The position numbers and the translations under genes were made by a program. The notes under the pieces were generated by a model. It was not told the DNA's origin. It was given only the letters and a program-made list of their open reading frames with translations, and made no database searches. From Verticillium longisporum (Eukaryota > Ascomycota > Sordariomycetes > Glomerellales > Plectosphaerellaceae): DNA of 64,000 bases. Below are positions 22,188 through 34,662 of this stretch, one piece after another (the stretch's first letter is position 1; the number at the start of each line of letters is the position of its first letter). The DNA is taken from the NCBI GenBank assembly GCA_019188255.1, contig JAETXT010000001.1:620001-684000 (forward strand). Reading direction: 5' to 3'.

Positions 22188-25100
22188 ATGAGCCCACCCC
22201 CAACGGAGAGTGACGAGGGACATGGTCGGACAATGGCCGAAAACGATGACAGTTCCTCCCCGGATACTTCGCAGTCGATCATCGAAGAGGATTCGACTGG
22301 CGCCTCCAACCACGATGATGTCCTTCACCTTGCTGAAGAGCAAGATACGCAGCTCAACCACGCGTTAGAGCCACCGAATCCCGTGGAAACTGGGATCACG
22401 GCGAATCGATACCGACAAATACTGCGTGGTCAAGTGGATGATGTGTCGGAGGATGGGTCCGTGGACGCCCTGCCACGGCGGGTAGGCAGTCCTATCGATT
22501 CCCTTCTCTCAGTGCCGGATGACACTCCATCCATTGCGGTATGTTCAGACCATCTTGCGCGGGAGGGTATGAGCTGACGAGCTGCAGGGCTCAGGGGTAT
22601 CTTCCCCCGGAAGCAGTGTCCTTCCTTCTGTTGCTTCACGACCTGGCCTCAGCAGCCCGACACCTTCATTCAGGCCCTTTGACCGACGATTCCAATCGCG
22701 ATTATCCTCTAGCTTCACCGGGAGCCCGCGACCTTCCTCGCCAGCGTTCCTGTCAACACACAGCCGCAACGCCTCCCTGAGCTCTCAAATCATATTTAGC
22801 AAAGACGACACCGAGGTCCAGACACCACCTTGGGAGGTCGTCCGATGGACAAAGTTGAAGAAGATGAACAGTCAGGCGTTTTCGGAAGCCGGGAAGCGAA
22901 ACTTTGGTGTACCAACCTGCATCGCCGTGTCGGCCTCGATTGTACTCGGCACGAGCAAAGGGATAATCTTAAGGTTTGACTACAACCAGAACCTCAAGAC
23001 CATTCTGGGGCCTGGGACAAAGGCCGTCGAATCTGGTGCCATCACCTCCATTGCAATTTCGGCGGACCACTCAACGATTGCAGGAGGTCATGCTAATGGC
23101 AGCATCTTCACATGGGACACCAGCAGGGCGTCGAGGCCTTTTCTACAAATTCCCCACCTCGAGCCATCCCAGATGCAAAATCGGACGGAAGACGGCCACG
23201 TTCCCAACGTGGCCGTCACGCACCTCGGGTTTCTAGGCACCAGGCACACCGCCCTGGTTTCTGCTGATGACAAGGGCATGGCCTTTTCGCACCTTGCGAC
23301 AAGGGGTACAGGTGCTCTGGGAAGGACGGTAAAGACAACCAGGATTCTGGGTCGATATCCGGACGCGCCTGCGCCAGTTGGAAAGACGATGCGGCCCAGC
23401 ACCGTTTTAGCCTTAGCCTCCTGTCCACTGGGGAACATGGAGAGAGCTACGGACAGCGTGGGCCTGACGGCCATGCTGACGCCTTATTTGCTCGTCATTG
23501 TCTCTACAACACCTCTTGCACAGACACAACACAAATCCGCTCGACCCAAAGATGTCGCTCAACACAGTGCCATGACCGGCTGCCTTGCATGGTTTCCAGC
23601 TGTCAAACTTAAGGTTCCAGATCATACAACAGGAAGCGACATCTCTAAAGTCAAGCTCGTGTACTGCTGGTCCAACGTCCTGACCATTCTCGACGTCGAT
23701 GAGATTCCTTCGGACAACAAGGACAAACCATCAACTCTCACTTTCAAGTCGCGGAACCGGTGGAAGTGCGACGAGGCAATAGTTGCTGTTCAGTGGCTCA
23801 GTCGCTCTGTTCTCACCGTCCTCACCATCACCCAACAACTCATCGTGCTGGAGGATCGAAGCATGCGCATGACTGATGGCTTCGATCTCATTCACAAGTA
23901 CATCTACCACGTCGATATCTTCTCTAAGCAGCTTCACTCCCTGGTCGAGCAGCATGACGAAGGAGACACCTCGATGCATGGCGTGGTGGCAGATGCGTTC
24001 TACATGAGCTTCAAAGCATACAAAGGGCGTCTCTTCCTGCTTGGGTTCAATGACGTTTCCATCGGGTCTTTATCGAATTGGGCGGACCGACTGATTGCTC
24101 TCATGGAGAATGGCGACTACATTGCTGCCATACGCCTTGCAACCTCGTATTACACGGGCGACGTCGAGAAGCTGACAGTCGGCCTCCCAGAAGACACAGC
24201 TCTTCGACATTCGATGGTGCATGACAAGTTGATGGAGATCATGAGCGCATCGCTGAAGTACGCCTTTAGCCAGCGACAGAAAGATCCTACGGTGGTAGAT
24301 GAAACTCACCTGCAGGAGTTGGCCGAAATTTGCTTCGTGGCTTGCCAAAGCGTAGGTGATCTTGACTTCCTCTTTGACGAGATGTACGAGTGGTACGAAG
24401 ACGCCGGCGTGGAAGGGATTTTTCTCGAAACACTTGAGCCACATATCCTCGAGAGGACTATCACCGTTGCCCCCCCGGGTGTCATCAAGTCGATGGTGAC
24501 CTATTTCGTTACCAAAGGATGGGAAAGTCGTCTCGAGGAAATGATCGTCCACATGGAAACTACCACGCTGGATCTCGACCAAGTCACTCTTCTCTGCAAA
24601 CAGCACAGGCTCTATGACGCTCTAATCTACGTGTGGAATCAAGCTCTCGGCGATCATATCACACCTCTCATCGACCTCCTGAGTCTGTTGGTGCCCCTCA
24701 TGGGCAATGGCGAATATCCATCCTCTGATGACACGGACGATCAATACAGCGCCGACGCTGTCAAGATGTTCCCTTATCTCTCATACACCCTGACTGGGAG
24801 GATTTATCCGACAGGGGAGTACTTGGATGATACAGCAGGACCAAAGGCGAAAGCTGAGATCTACTGGTTCCTGTTTTCGGGCAACAGCGTCACATGGCCT
24901 AGAGGGAGCAAACGCCGATTTCTTACAAGACCGTCACAAGCCAGCGAGCCCTCTTTCCCCTACCTTCGACTCATCCTCAAATTCGATGCGCCCAGTTTCT
25001 TGAGTGCCCTCAACGAAGCGTTTGAGGACTCGTATTTGAACAACTCACCGGAGAAACACACCGGAACCGTTGACGGGGATATGCCTGAAGAGCAGATCTT

Positions 25101-27144
25101 TGGGATGACCGTGGACCGGCAATATATCGTGTCCATCCTTCTCGAGATTATGAACCCTGGCGACTTTGCCCCTGAAGACACCATCTACCTCGACATGTTC
25201 ATCGCCCGGAACTTGCCCAAGTTTCCCCAATATCTGCTTTTCCCTGGATCCACCCTGAGGAGAATCCTCACAGGTCTCTGCAACTACCCTGGAGAGGATC
25301 TCGCCGAAGATGCTCAGCTCAGCGCCGAGTACCTATTGTCAGTCTATCACCCTCCAGACACCAACAGCCTGTTGCCAATCTTCAAGAAAGCCGGTTTCTA
25401 TCGTATCCTGAAACAACAGTACAAGGCGGATAGGGAATATGGCATGCTGGTTCGGACTCATTTTGAAGACCATGATGAACGACATGCAGTCTTTGACTGC
25501 ATCAGCGAGTGTTTCCGGCCGCATAGTGGCCTGAGCACTAAACAGTTGCAAGACGTCGAAGATGTGATCCGTGAGCATGCTCGAGATCTCATCGAGCTTG
25601 ACCCCGAGACTCTGCAAGGTCACTCGCTAACCAATCTTCTGATCTTCACCAACACATCTTGAACTCTGTACAAAATGTGTCCGACTTGCAATTTGAGTAT
25701 CTCCAGACGTTATTCGAGCCAGGCGGTCACGACAGAAAGGAAGCACTAGTGGCAAACCCAGAGCGCGATCTCCTCGAGCGATACGTCCAACTCATGTGTC
25801 AATTTGACCCTGGTCATGTATCCGACTACATCAGTGTTGTTCAATCTGCAAACCTGAGACTGAGCATTCTGCTGCCAACCATGGAGGATACGGGCGTAAT
25901 AGATGCTGCCGTGACGCTCATGGCTCGCGAAGGCCAGGTGAAGGAAGCTATGGACAGACTCGTCAAACATCTTGGGACGCTCGAATCCGCTCTACAAGGT
26001 ATCTTGGCGGGCGTGGAGGAGAGCGAAGACCGTCTCGGTCTACAAGATGCTGCAGAAGATGCTCGGGGCCCTCCAGAAGTATGTTCATGTTGGCATTTGG
26101 CTATGTCAGGGACAAACAAAGTCAACCGCGAAGACCAAATCCGTCTCCCAGCGGGGGCAGCGGCAAGCGGCCAACGAGACGCTTCCCGCTTCCGAGGCGC
26201 CCTGGCTCAGCCCCATAGACGCGGCTGTCCATACTACTCGACAGCTGTCGGCGACCATCGATGCAGTCGGAAAAGCGCAAGACGATGGGGACCGCGATCT
26301 TGAAAGCTGGGAGCGTCTCGATACAGACAAACTGCTGGGGCTTCTGCGGTCTTTGGTCCAACACACGTTCACCGCTCTCCTGACGACGACGTCCAGCTCT
26401 TCCAATGCCCAGGCCAACGGACGGGTCCTCACCACCGCCGGCAACAATATGTCATTCTTGCGCATACTGCGAGAGTTTCTTGCCCACGCCGCGGCCTCGT
26501 CACCAAACCTAGCGGATCTGAGGGCGGTTCTAGCCTCGATTTTCTCAGCTTATGCATACGAGGAGTCGATTCTTCGATTATCGAACCGACTTCTCGAGCG
26601 AAGCCTGTTCGTCAATGTCAAGCAGTCGGTACAGTTGAGACAACGAGGCTGGCGGCCGAAGGGCTCCACATGCGAGGCGTGCGGCCGGCGCGTCTGGGGA
26701 CCAGGTGTATCGGGTAATGTGTTTGAAGCTTGGGAGGATAAGCAGGCTGCTGAAGAGCAGAAACAGGCCGAGAGAAAGGCTCTGCTTGCAAGCACCACGG
26801 ACAGAACTAAAGGCAAAGGCGCGGCAGCACATTCTAGACTACCTCCACATGAAGCGCGGGGTAAGGGCAAGATCGGTCTAGGCAATGGCGCAGAGCTGGC
26901 CCAGGATGCCGCAGGAAACAAATCAGAGGATGGCTCCCATGACGGCGACGACGCTGCGGGTCTCGCTGTAAATAGCATGCGCGAACAGCCTTTGGGGCCA
27001 TTGGTTGTTTTGGCGTGTAGGCACATTTATCACCAAGCGTGCCTGGATGCTTTGCAGTCACAAGAGGAAGAGAGCGGTAAGAAGGATAGGACGAGCCTCG
27101 AGGCAAGCCATTCCAGGGAGTATAGATGCCCGGTCGATGGGTAG
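22188..27144 (+). CDS. vps8: Vps8, CORVET endosomal tethering subunit, one intron, two opposite single-base frame breaks
   Basis: Vps8 is a subunit specific to CORVET, the Rab5 effector complex that tethers early endosomes. Exon 1 is 22188-22538 (117 residues); the intron is 22539-22587 (49 nt). An acidic disordered N-terminus precedes a beta-propeller-like region (for example AITSIAISADHSTIAGGHA). A long alpha-solenoid follows, and a C-terminal RING-like finger: CEACGRRVWGP near residue 1478, ACRHIYHQAC near 1593 and YRCPVDG at the end. The ORF leaves frame between 25611 and 25632 (as if one base, possibly a C, were missing). It continues conserved in the next frame (DLHQHILNS ... LQFEYLQTLFEP), then returns to the first frame near the G4 run at 26065-26068 (as if one G were extra), resuming with ALQKYVHVGIWLCQGQ. 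The net length is 1,635 residues, normal for fungi. The conserved sequence between the breaks shows they are two separate local errors, not drift. Confidence 0.92.
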
Positions 27145-27665
27145 GGACGGGCTTAGCTTGGCAGCGATTACCTCTATACTATGTACGAAATACCACGACT
27201 TCATGACTGACCATACCAATTCACTCATGATTTGGGTTTCATCGTCTTTTCGTGTCCTGTCCCACGTGCCGCAGGACATCCATTCGATGTATCGGAGATG
27301 CCGAGGCTTATGAGGCTGTGGTTTGGCGCTGATCATATGCTGGGGACTGTCATCGAAACAGCGCTCATTGGCCTGGCTGAATCCTAGGCCTGGCCTCCCC
27401 TGACAGCCTTGCATCGGCCCCTAAATCCAGTCCGCCCGCCCCGCCAGTCTAAATGCGCCAGGAACGTAGGTGCCTTTTTGGGGGGGCATCAGTAAGACCC
27501 TTGGACCTGGACCCGGATTGAACACGAACACGCGACATCATCTCGGCCACACCTTGACGACATCGTGCGAGTGACCTTCATGATCGCGCGCCCGCTTTGC
27601 ACGAAGATGCGGTGAAGAAGCATCAGTCCATATAGAATCCCGAACCCAACACAAGGTCGCCCCCC
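27145..27665. other. Gene-free stretch between vps8 and gup1
   Basis: About 520 bases of vps8 3' flank and gup1 promoter. It contains a G8 run near 27480-27487 but nothing else notable. Confidence 0.5.
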
Positions 27666-29767
27666 ATGGCGATTCTCTCCTACCTCGGGTCCATCTATGA
27701 CCTCGACACACTCGACACTCGCTTCACGAGCCCCTCCTCCGTCCCGTACAAAACTGTCGTCGAAGCGCGTGCCGACCCCGCGTTGGGCGGAGAACCTCCA
27801 ATCAAGGCCCACAGTCGCTCGCAGCCGTCAAAATGGAGGTCTCCAGAGTTTATCATGTACTACCTCGTGCTGTCAGTCGTGGTGCCGTGGATGTTCTGGA
27901 TCGCATACGACGTCTCGCGGCGTAAGATGGCCACTCCTGCGTTGATGATGTGTGCTGACCCGCGCACGCAGCTATCGATCCTCGATACCACAAATACGAA
28001 AGGTTGCTTTCTGATGGCTGGATTCCAGGGCGCAAGATTGTACGTAATGATTGCCTTCCCCGACGAGACCACCAGCTGACAACCTCAGGATGTGTCCGAC
28101 CAGCAATATAGTTTCTTCCGATCCAACCTCCCTGCCATGAGCGCTCTTCTGGTCGTGCATCCGCTGCTGAGAAAAGCTTGGAACTCGGTTCTCCCCGTAT
28201 CAAGCGAGCTGCACCGAAGGTCAACCGCCGACCAGGGAGCTGCGCGACTGACGCAGCGTGCGAGCTTCGACTATATCTTCGCCCTGGTCTTCCTCGCCGT
28301 TCTTCACGGCGTCTCTGCGCTCAAAGTGCTGGCCATTTTGTTTGTCAATTACAAGATAGCTACGGCTCTGCCGAGGAAACATGTGCCCACGGCGACCTGG
28401 GCTTTCAACGTCATTACGCTCTTTGCCAACGAGACTTTCCAGGGGTATCACTTCAAGCAGATAGCCCAGTGGCTGTCTCCTGTCTCCGCCGATATCCATG
28501 CGGCACAGCCCTTTCTCGTACAATGGGGCGCGACTCTGGACAGCTATGGCGGCCTGAACCCTCGTTGGGAGGTACTCTTCAACCTTACCATCTTGCGCCT
28601 CATCAGCTTCAACCTCGACTATTACTGGAGCCTTGACTCCCGTAGTGGAAGCCCGCTCGAGGTAAGCTTCGATAAACCGCCTCACAGACTCCTCTGTTCC
28701 GTATTATCCGTGATGCTGATATTCCCAAGAAGAAGCAACTCGACCCCTCCAATCTCTCCGAACGTGACCGTATCGCCATCCCGGCTGAACCCCAGGACTT
28801 CACCTGGCGGAACTACGTTGCATACGCCATCTATGCCCCCTCTACCTCGTGGGACCCATCATGACCTTCAACGACTTCATATCACAGCTCAAGCACCGTT
28901 CTGCCAGTATCGAAGGGCCCCGGACGGCCCGGTATGCGATCCGCTTTGTGTTCACCCTTCTGGCCATGGAAGTCATCCTCCACTACGACTATGTTGGCGC
29001 CATCTCCCACGCCGCCCCTGTCTGGGCCGACTACACGGCTGCTCAGCTGTCCCTCCTTTCCTTCTTCAACCTTCACCTCATCTGGCTCAAACTGCTCCTC
29101 CCTGGCGCCTCTTCCGTCTCTGGGCCCTGCTCGACGGCGTCGACCCTCCCGAGAACATGATCCGCTGCGTCTCCAACAACTTCTCCACAAAGTCTTTCTG
29201 GAAGGCATGGCACCGCTCCTACAACCGCTGGCTCATCCGCTACATCTACGTGCCCCTCGGCGGCGCCGACTTTGCCGGCGGCTGGCGCCGCTCCGTCCGC
29301 TCCGTCGCGACCTTTCTCCTCGTCTTCACCTTTGTCGCGCTGTGGCACGACATTCGTCTGCGCCTGCTCATCTGGGGCTGGGTCATCGTGCTCTTCATGA
29401 TGCCCGAGGTCATCGCCGGCTTCCTGTTCCCGGCCAAAAAGTACACGGCCAAGCAGTACCGCATGCTCAGCGGCGCCGGTGCCGTGGCCAACGTCATCAT
29501 GATGATCATGGCCAACCTCGTCGGTTTCGCCGTCGGGCTGGATGGGCTGCAGGCGATCCTGTACCAGATCCTGCACGACTGGTCCGGTGCGTGTTTCCCG
29601 TCTCCTCCTCTCCTCCTCCTCCTCCTCCACGTTCATTTCCTTTGAGCTGACGCTTACCAGGGCTCCTCTTCCTCGTCACGGCATGCGGGGCGCTGTTCGT
29701 GGGCATCCAGGTCATGTTTGAGATTCGCGAGGCGGAACTCCGGAAGGGCATTTCACTCAAGTGCTAG
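27666..29767 (+). CDS. gup1: Gup1-like MBOAT O-acyltransferase, five exons, two single-base frame breaks
   Basis: Gup1 is a multispanning ER protein of the MBOAT family that remodels GPI anchors; in yeast it was first tied to glycerol uptake. The exons are 27666-27921, 27972-28039, 28089-28661, 28730-29586 and 29661-29767. Introns are 50, 49, 68 and 74 nt with matching phases. Family landmarks are DPRYHKYERLL ... GWIPGRKI, DVSDQQYSFFRSNLP, GVDPPENMIRCVSNN, FWKAWHRSYNRWLIRYIYVPLGG and the active-site His region VALWHDIRLRLLIWGW (near residue 505). The frame breaks at the C5 run 28836-28840 and again at the C3 run 29100-29102. Each is repaired by one added C (giving YAPLYLVGPIM and LLLPWRLFRLWALLDG), for 620 residues. 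Intron 4 carries a CTCCTC microsatellite. It is convergent with the next gene, with 171 bases between stops. Confidence 0.92.
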
Positions 29768-29938
29768 GCGGTCTGGGGCGTGTACTCGTTTGTATATTGC
29801 ACAACGAAGATTTATCTCAAGTATGATATCTCACCATCTGGTAAACTGCCCTCCCGTTCTCAAAGCAGCGTGTTTCGCCGACATTAGGCATTATGATTAC
29901 GTCGTTCTCTCGTCGCTCCCCCCATCTTCTCCGAACCC

Positions 29939-30888
29939 TCAAAGCCGATCGACCGGCCCGTCGAGCTCGGCCTCGCGGTCATGATTTGGCTTGGCCGTAT
30001 GGCCAATGGTACCCATCTCCGTCTCGTCGTACGCGGGCTGGCGCGCAAACTTGCCATCCATGCCGAGGCGGCGCTCCGTCAGCCACTGGCGCACCCAGAC
30101 GAGGCCCTTGACGGCCCAGAAGATGATGAGCGAGGCGGCGGCGATGCCGAGGATGTAGCCGGCCACGACGCCGGAACCGTTGGCGTCCGGGTCGAGGAAG
30201 CTGTAGGGGTAGAAGCCGCGGGTGGCCTCGGTCATGTAGGCGAGGGCGAGGTAGAAGGCGAGGATGACAATGAGCCAGAGCATGTGGACGAGGCGCATCT
30301 GGTCGTAGGCCGTGCGGGGGATGATGATCTCGAAAAGAGCAAAGGCCGCGTTGAGGGCGTGCTGCGAAATGTTCGAGTAGGCCTGGTAGGGCTGCTCGTA
30401 CCAGGGGCCGGAGTAGAGGACGCCCCAGTAGACGATGGTGACGAGCCACGGGTAGACAGTGATGGTGGTGTAGAAGAGGGCATGCAGCGCTTGCAGAGGC
30501 CGGGGGAAGGAGTCGAGCAGAGGGCGTGCGCGCAGCGCGTAGGTGAGCGTGTGGATGGCAGCAAAGGCAAAGTAGAAGCCCAAGCCCCAAAATGTGAGGA
30601 TCGTGAAGAAGGAGAACTCGTCGACGGCGGCGTCGCACCCACGGGGGCCAGATATGCAGTGGCGGGCAATCAGATAAAACCGGGTGGTAAAGATGAAGAT
30701 GCTCTGATGTCACGGCGGTTAGACCAGCTTCGCCATTGGGAATCGCATGTTCCAGGAGGTCTTACAATTAGGGCGCGGCAGGCAAAAAGTACCCACGGCG
30801 ACAGCAGCCATGAAGTCTCGAAGCGGTTGGAGGGATCCCAGAGGTCCCTGTCGAAGCGAAAGCCATCGGTCCATGATTTGCGCGACAT
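29939..30888 (-). CDS. Six-TM-type membrane protein, FAR-17a/AIG1-like
   Basis: Exon 1 is 30766-30888 (MSRKSWTDGF ...) and exon 2 is 29939-30703; the intron is 62 nt and falls between codons. The 295-residue product has about six hydrophobic segments, including a conserved block FWGLGFYFAFAAIHTLTYA, LHALFYTTITVYPWLVTIVYWGVLY and SNISQHALNAAFALFEIII. It ends in a hydrophilic cytosolic-type tail (ERRLGMDGKFARQPAYDE). The pattern resembles fungal proteins I recall as FAR-17a/AIG1-like. Animal members of that family hydrolyse fatty-acid esters of hydroxy fatty acids using a Thr and a His, but I did not confirm the catalytic pair here. The gene model is strong; function is tentative. Confidence 0.85.
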
Positions 30889-32771
30889 GATTGCCGAGGC
30901 GGCGGCAACGGTGAAATGAGAAGATGGAGGTGCCGACGCGTTGCTGCGACGTCGTCGCGATGCAAGTTTTGGAGGTTTGCACGCTGGCGCCCAATAACTT
31001 CTCAGGGTACTTACTGTACGGCTGAATTAAAATGACTGCGGTGGGCCTTCAGCGATCTCTTGGCGGCCCTTGTACAGCATTCGCTCGTTATCTTGCTGAT
31101 CCTACCCTGCCATCCAATTGCTCGGCCGGATCTAAGAGCTTAATTGGGCACTTTCGGCCGAGTTATGCTCGAGTCGTTGAGCACTACCTGACTGTACATA
31201 GTACTCACGCTCCAACTCCGGAAGATGGTTGCCTGACAGCACCTGGCCGCGGGAACCCTTCTGTTTGATGTATGACTGGATGAGGTTGCAAAATGGCATT
31301 AGCATTGGCGTTGGCGTTGGCAATGGTGTCATGGCTGGGCATTGGGCCCCGCAGGTGCTGGCGTTGAAGGCATACAGGCCACGGTGTACTATGTACGCTG
31401 GTTGTGGTGGAGGTACAGGGCTCTGTCTACATGTACGTGCCGTGGTACCAACGTCGTATTGGCAGTCTTGGTCCTAGTCGAGCTGCCTCAGAGGAGTACT
31501 TTTTCAATGAGTGTGACCAAGTGATCTCCCAACTATGCGTTCGAGCCGTCATGGGACGAGCCTCCGACAGGCTACCCACGGCATCCACGGCAAGGCAAAC
31601 CTGATGGAGGGTCGTTGGAGCAGTGAAACGGTGAAGGTGAATGGGCGGCTGCAGGTGCGAGCTGCAAGCCATTCAGTCAATAGAGCCAATGAAGCATTTG
31701 TGAGGAGGTCCTGAATCACTGTCCAGGGTTGTCGCGTCCGGCCGAAGCCCGATTGACGACTCGTGGGGTCCCGTTTTCTTTAATTGATGTGCCCACAACA
31801 GATGGACAGCCACTGGACGACGGGCCAGCCGACATTGGACGAGACGAATGAGTCCAATATTTGGGGGCTGGTGGCAGAGGACGGCACAGAAACGGCATCA
31901 TGTGCCAATGGCCAAGCTTGGTCTCATCGTCATTTCATCTCCTTTCGGTCTTGTTTCTTTTCTTCCTGTGGCGGGGAGTGGGTGGATTTGGCTCGGAGGT
32001 TGGTGCTGGCTGGCGTTCGTTGGTCGTGGTGCTATTACTGGTGCTATTGCTGGCGCCGTCGATGGCCTTGGCGGCGTGACTGTGGAACTCACCCTGCTGG
32101 CGGGGAGGGGGGGCAGTCATCGGGGTTCATCACCTCGGGGATCAACTCAGAACCCGAGGGTCTGTTTCTAGGTCCAAAGCATTGGGTCAGCTTCCTGAAG
32201 CGACCAGCAGTCCAGTAATCAACTTCCGTGTGAGCTGTGTCTTCCGGCGTCGGCCGCTCGCCGCAGTGACCCGCGTCAGCCAGGCAACGCGCGATGCGCA
32301 AAGTTCAATCAATCAGCCAGTTGGCAGACACAGCGTGGGGACATCGACTTGAGCGGGCAGTTTGAGAGTTAGGAGAAGCGAGCTAGAGCTGAAGAACCTG
32401 GTGCTCAGTGCGTCGGCGGCTCGCCGTCCGATGGCGTGGAAGAGTGACTCGTGTCAAGCTGGTGGGTGCGATTCGGTTGAAGCCGCCAGAGGAGGATCAG
32501 TGGCGACCGGTGTGTCGCCTACAGTCACTAGGGGCGGGATGTTAGATGAAGCCGCAATGAGGGTTTGACGAAGTCCAACCCAGTTCGACCAAGGTTTTCG
32601 TCCTCCACAGTCCGCAATCTCTCTGGTCGTAATTAAGCATCTCTATGAAGAGGGGTACACACAATGCAGAGCACTGAGCCTGGAAGGCCAAGATGTGCTG
32701 CTCAACAAAGACTCAGGACGTTTAAGTGCCTCGAGGACATACCTGGAGTAGAAAAGCTTCGCACGTCCAAG

Positions 32772-32781
32772 GTACATGTAC
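32772..32781. repeat. GTACATGTAC palindrome, copy 1
   Basis: Perfect 10-base palindrome; the same sequence recurs at 33335-33344 and 33845-33854. Confidence 0.8.
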
Positions 32782-33334
32782 GGCTGGGAGGGAGGCCAGC
32801 AAGGAACATGGAGGGAGAAAGAGGACGCTGGAGGGGCTGAGCCTGTTCGGTGACCTGGCGCATAAAGGTGAACACGAGGCCCAGCACACCGAAGCAGCCA
32901 TTGCACGAGGTAAAAGGCTTGTCTCCTGGCGTCTCAGGGCACACCAAGGGATCGATCAACATGCTCTTTGTGTCAAGGGCGTGTTTCCCACGTTGCCGGC
33001 AAGCGGCGGCACGCACCAAAAGAAGGAAACTTTTGTGGCAGGATGACTGGAATGGCGATGAGACTCACGGAGGGGTCAATCGTGCATAAATCATCGAACC
33101 CCCCCCGTTCCCCTTTCCGAGCTTCTTCAGAGTCGGGGATCAGCGGCTGCGGCTGCGGCTGCGGCCCATGCTCCTCATGCTCCTCGATTCATCGCTGGAC
33201 GACTAAGTATTGGCAAGCCTAGATGTACAGGCCGCGCGTGGACTGCTGCTTCAGTGGCCAAGTACACCTGAGAAAAGGGTGGCCGTCCCATATTATGCAC
33301 GTCTCGCAAGTTGTGCAGCACATGGAGCATCCGT

Positions 33335-33344
33335 GTACATGTAC
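33335..33344. repeat. GTACATGTAC palindrome, copy 2
   Basis: Perfect 10-base palindrome; a near copy (AGTACATGTAAG) follows about 40 bases downstream. Confidence 0.8.
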
Positions 33345-33401
33345 AACTCTCGACCACCGTGCCATGGGTACATGTGCATGGTAAGTACATGTAAGGCAGG
33401 T

Positions 33402-33428
33402 GGGGAGGGGAGGGGGAGGGGGGGGGGG
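33402..33428 (+). repeat. G-rich run with G-quadruplex pattern
   Basis: Four G runs of 4, 4, 5 and 11 bases separated by single A residues. This fits the classical G-quadruplex pattern with loops of one base. It lies about 1.2 kb upstream of the coiled-coil gene's start codon. Confidence 0.7.
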
Positions 33429-33815
33429 CGATGGTCAGGTCCAGCCCACTAGAATCCCCACATTCGGTCGTAGCTCATGCCTGGGTCGTGGTACAGGTGC
33501 CACCACGGCGAATGCAAGCGTGACTGACCTCTGCTCAGGCGGGCCAAGCGGACAAGAGTGGGCAGGAGGTGGCTCCCAGGGCTCCCAGGCTATTCCACAT
33601 AGGATCGCCCCTTGTACTACTTTGCATCAATCTTTGGTGCATCTGCATCTGCATCTGCACGCTCAGGGGCACAGGCCCCAGCAGAGAGAGACCGTACCTC
33701 TGTCCAGGCTTGCCAGGTACGGAAGTTAGGCTGCTTTCGCTTTTTCCCTTTTCCCCCTGACCCAGTCAGGGCCCCAGATCAGGACCCCGGGACCCCAGCG
33801 ATGCCACGGTCCTTC

Positions 33816-33854
33816 TACCTAGGTACTGTAGGTAGGTACCTTAGGTACATGTAC
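33816..33854. repeat. TACCTAGGTA palindrome joined to GGTAGGTACC and GTACATGTAC units
   Basis: TACCTAGGTA at 33816-33825 is followed within 30 bases by GGTAGGTACCTTAGG and by GTACATGTAC at 33845-33854. Both palindrome families of this window meet here. Confidence 0.75.
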
Positions 33855-34662
33855 GTAGGCACGCCAGGCAGGCCGAGCAGACCAACGAACGCAATGAGCA
33901 CTGCAAGACGGAGGGGGAGTGTGGCCCAAGACTCAGAAGCTATCCGTCTGCTTGACCTCTGCTTGACCTCTTTTTTTTGCACCCCCTCATCCCCCCTTTG
34001 TCTGACCTGCCACTCGACCTGGGAACAAAGTCGTTTACTGTTGCATTGCGTCTTCACCCAACTCCCTATTCGTATTCTTTGGTGTTTCGTTGTCTTTGTC
34101 CCCCCTCCATTCGCTGCCCAGCGTCGCTCGACCACCTCTCTCGCTCTCCTCGTCCATTTGGCGCAGCCAGCGCGAGCCAGCAGCAACCCTCTCTGCTTCG
34201 CCCCTCGCGTGCATTCCAGACGCCACACTCGCTTCGATAGCCCTCCAGCTGTCTCTCTGATCGGCCAAGGCCGCGAAGCTGTTGCTTCTTTCAACACCAC
34301 TTGCAATCGATCTCGCACACCGACGGTTGTCGAATCGCCGCGACTGGACTGCTCGCCTGTCATGAGGTGCGACGCCTTCTGAAGCCCGTACTACAAGGTC
34401 CCCCTAGGTGGCTTATCGACAATACTCTGTCCCCTTTGCCCTCGTCGACGATACAATCCAGCAGCGGCCGCAACCGCCAACACACAATAGCGGCGGCTGG
34501 CTACACCACTGATCTGGGAGCGCACACGCCTAGAGTCACCGTCGCACAAATCCTGGTGGCGGTCGACCGGGTGTCACCAACCAAAATTGGTCCAACATCG
34601 ACAGCTCCTACTCTCCGAACGACACCGAGATACCCCAGCCATCGCCGCGCCCCGAACCGGCC

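Larger units (their letters stand above)
30889..34662. other. 3.8 kb gene-free stretch rich in palindromes and short repeats
   Basis: No protein was recognised, although a 256-codon open frame crosses 33612-34382; it runs through repeat-laden sequence and looks spurious. Non-coding structure is dense between 32.7 and 33.9 kb: three exact GTACATGTAC palindromes, one TACCTAGGTA, a G-rich run, and three small tandem arrays (CGGCTG at 33144-33164, GCATCT at 33639-33656, GCGTTG at about 31305-31320). The last 600 bases are CT-rich and resemble the leader of the next gene. Confidence 0.55.

Noticed and set aside
25612..25700. Possible intron at the first vps8 frame break
   Set aside because: No acceptor lies close enough, and an intron would remove the conserved DLHQHILNS...LQFEYLQTLFEP segment.
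33612..34382. 256-codon open frame on the plus strand
   Set aside because: It passes through GCATCT and CCTAGG repeats and CT-rich leader sequence; the translation shows no domain.
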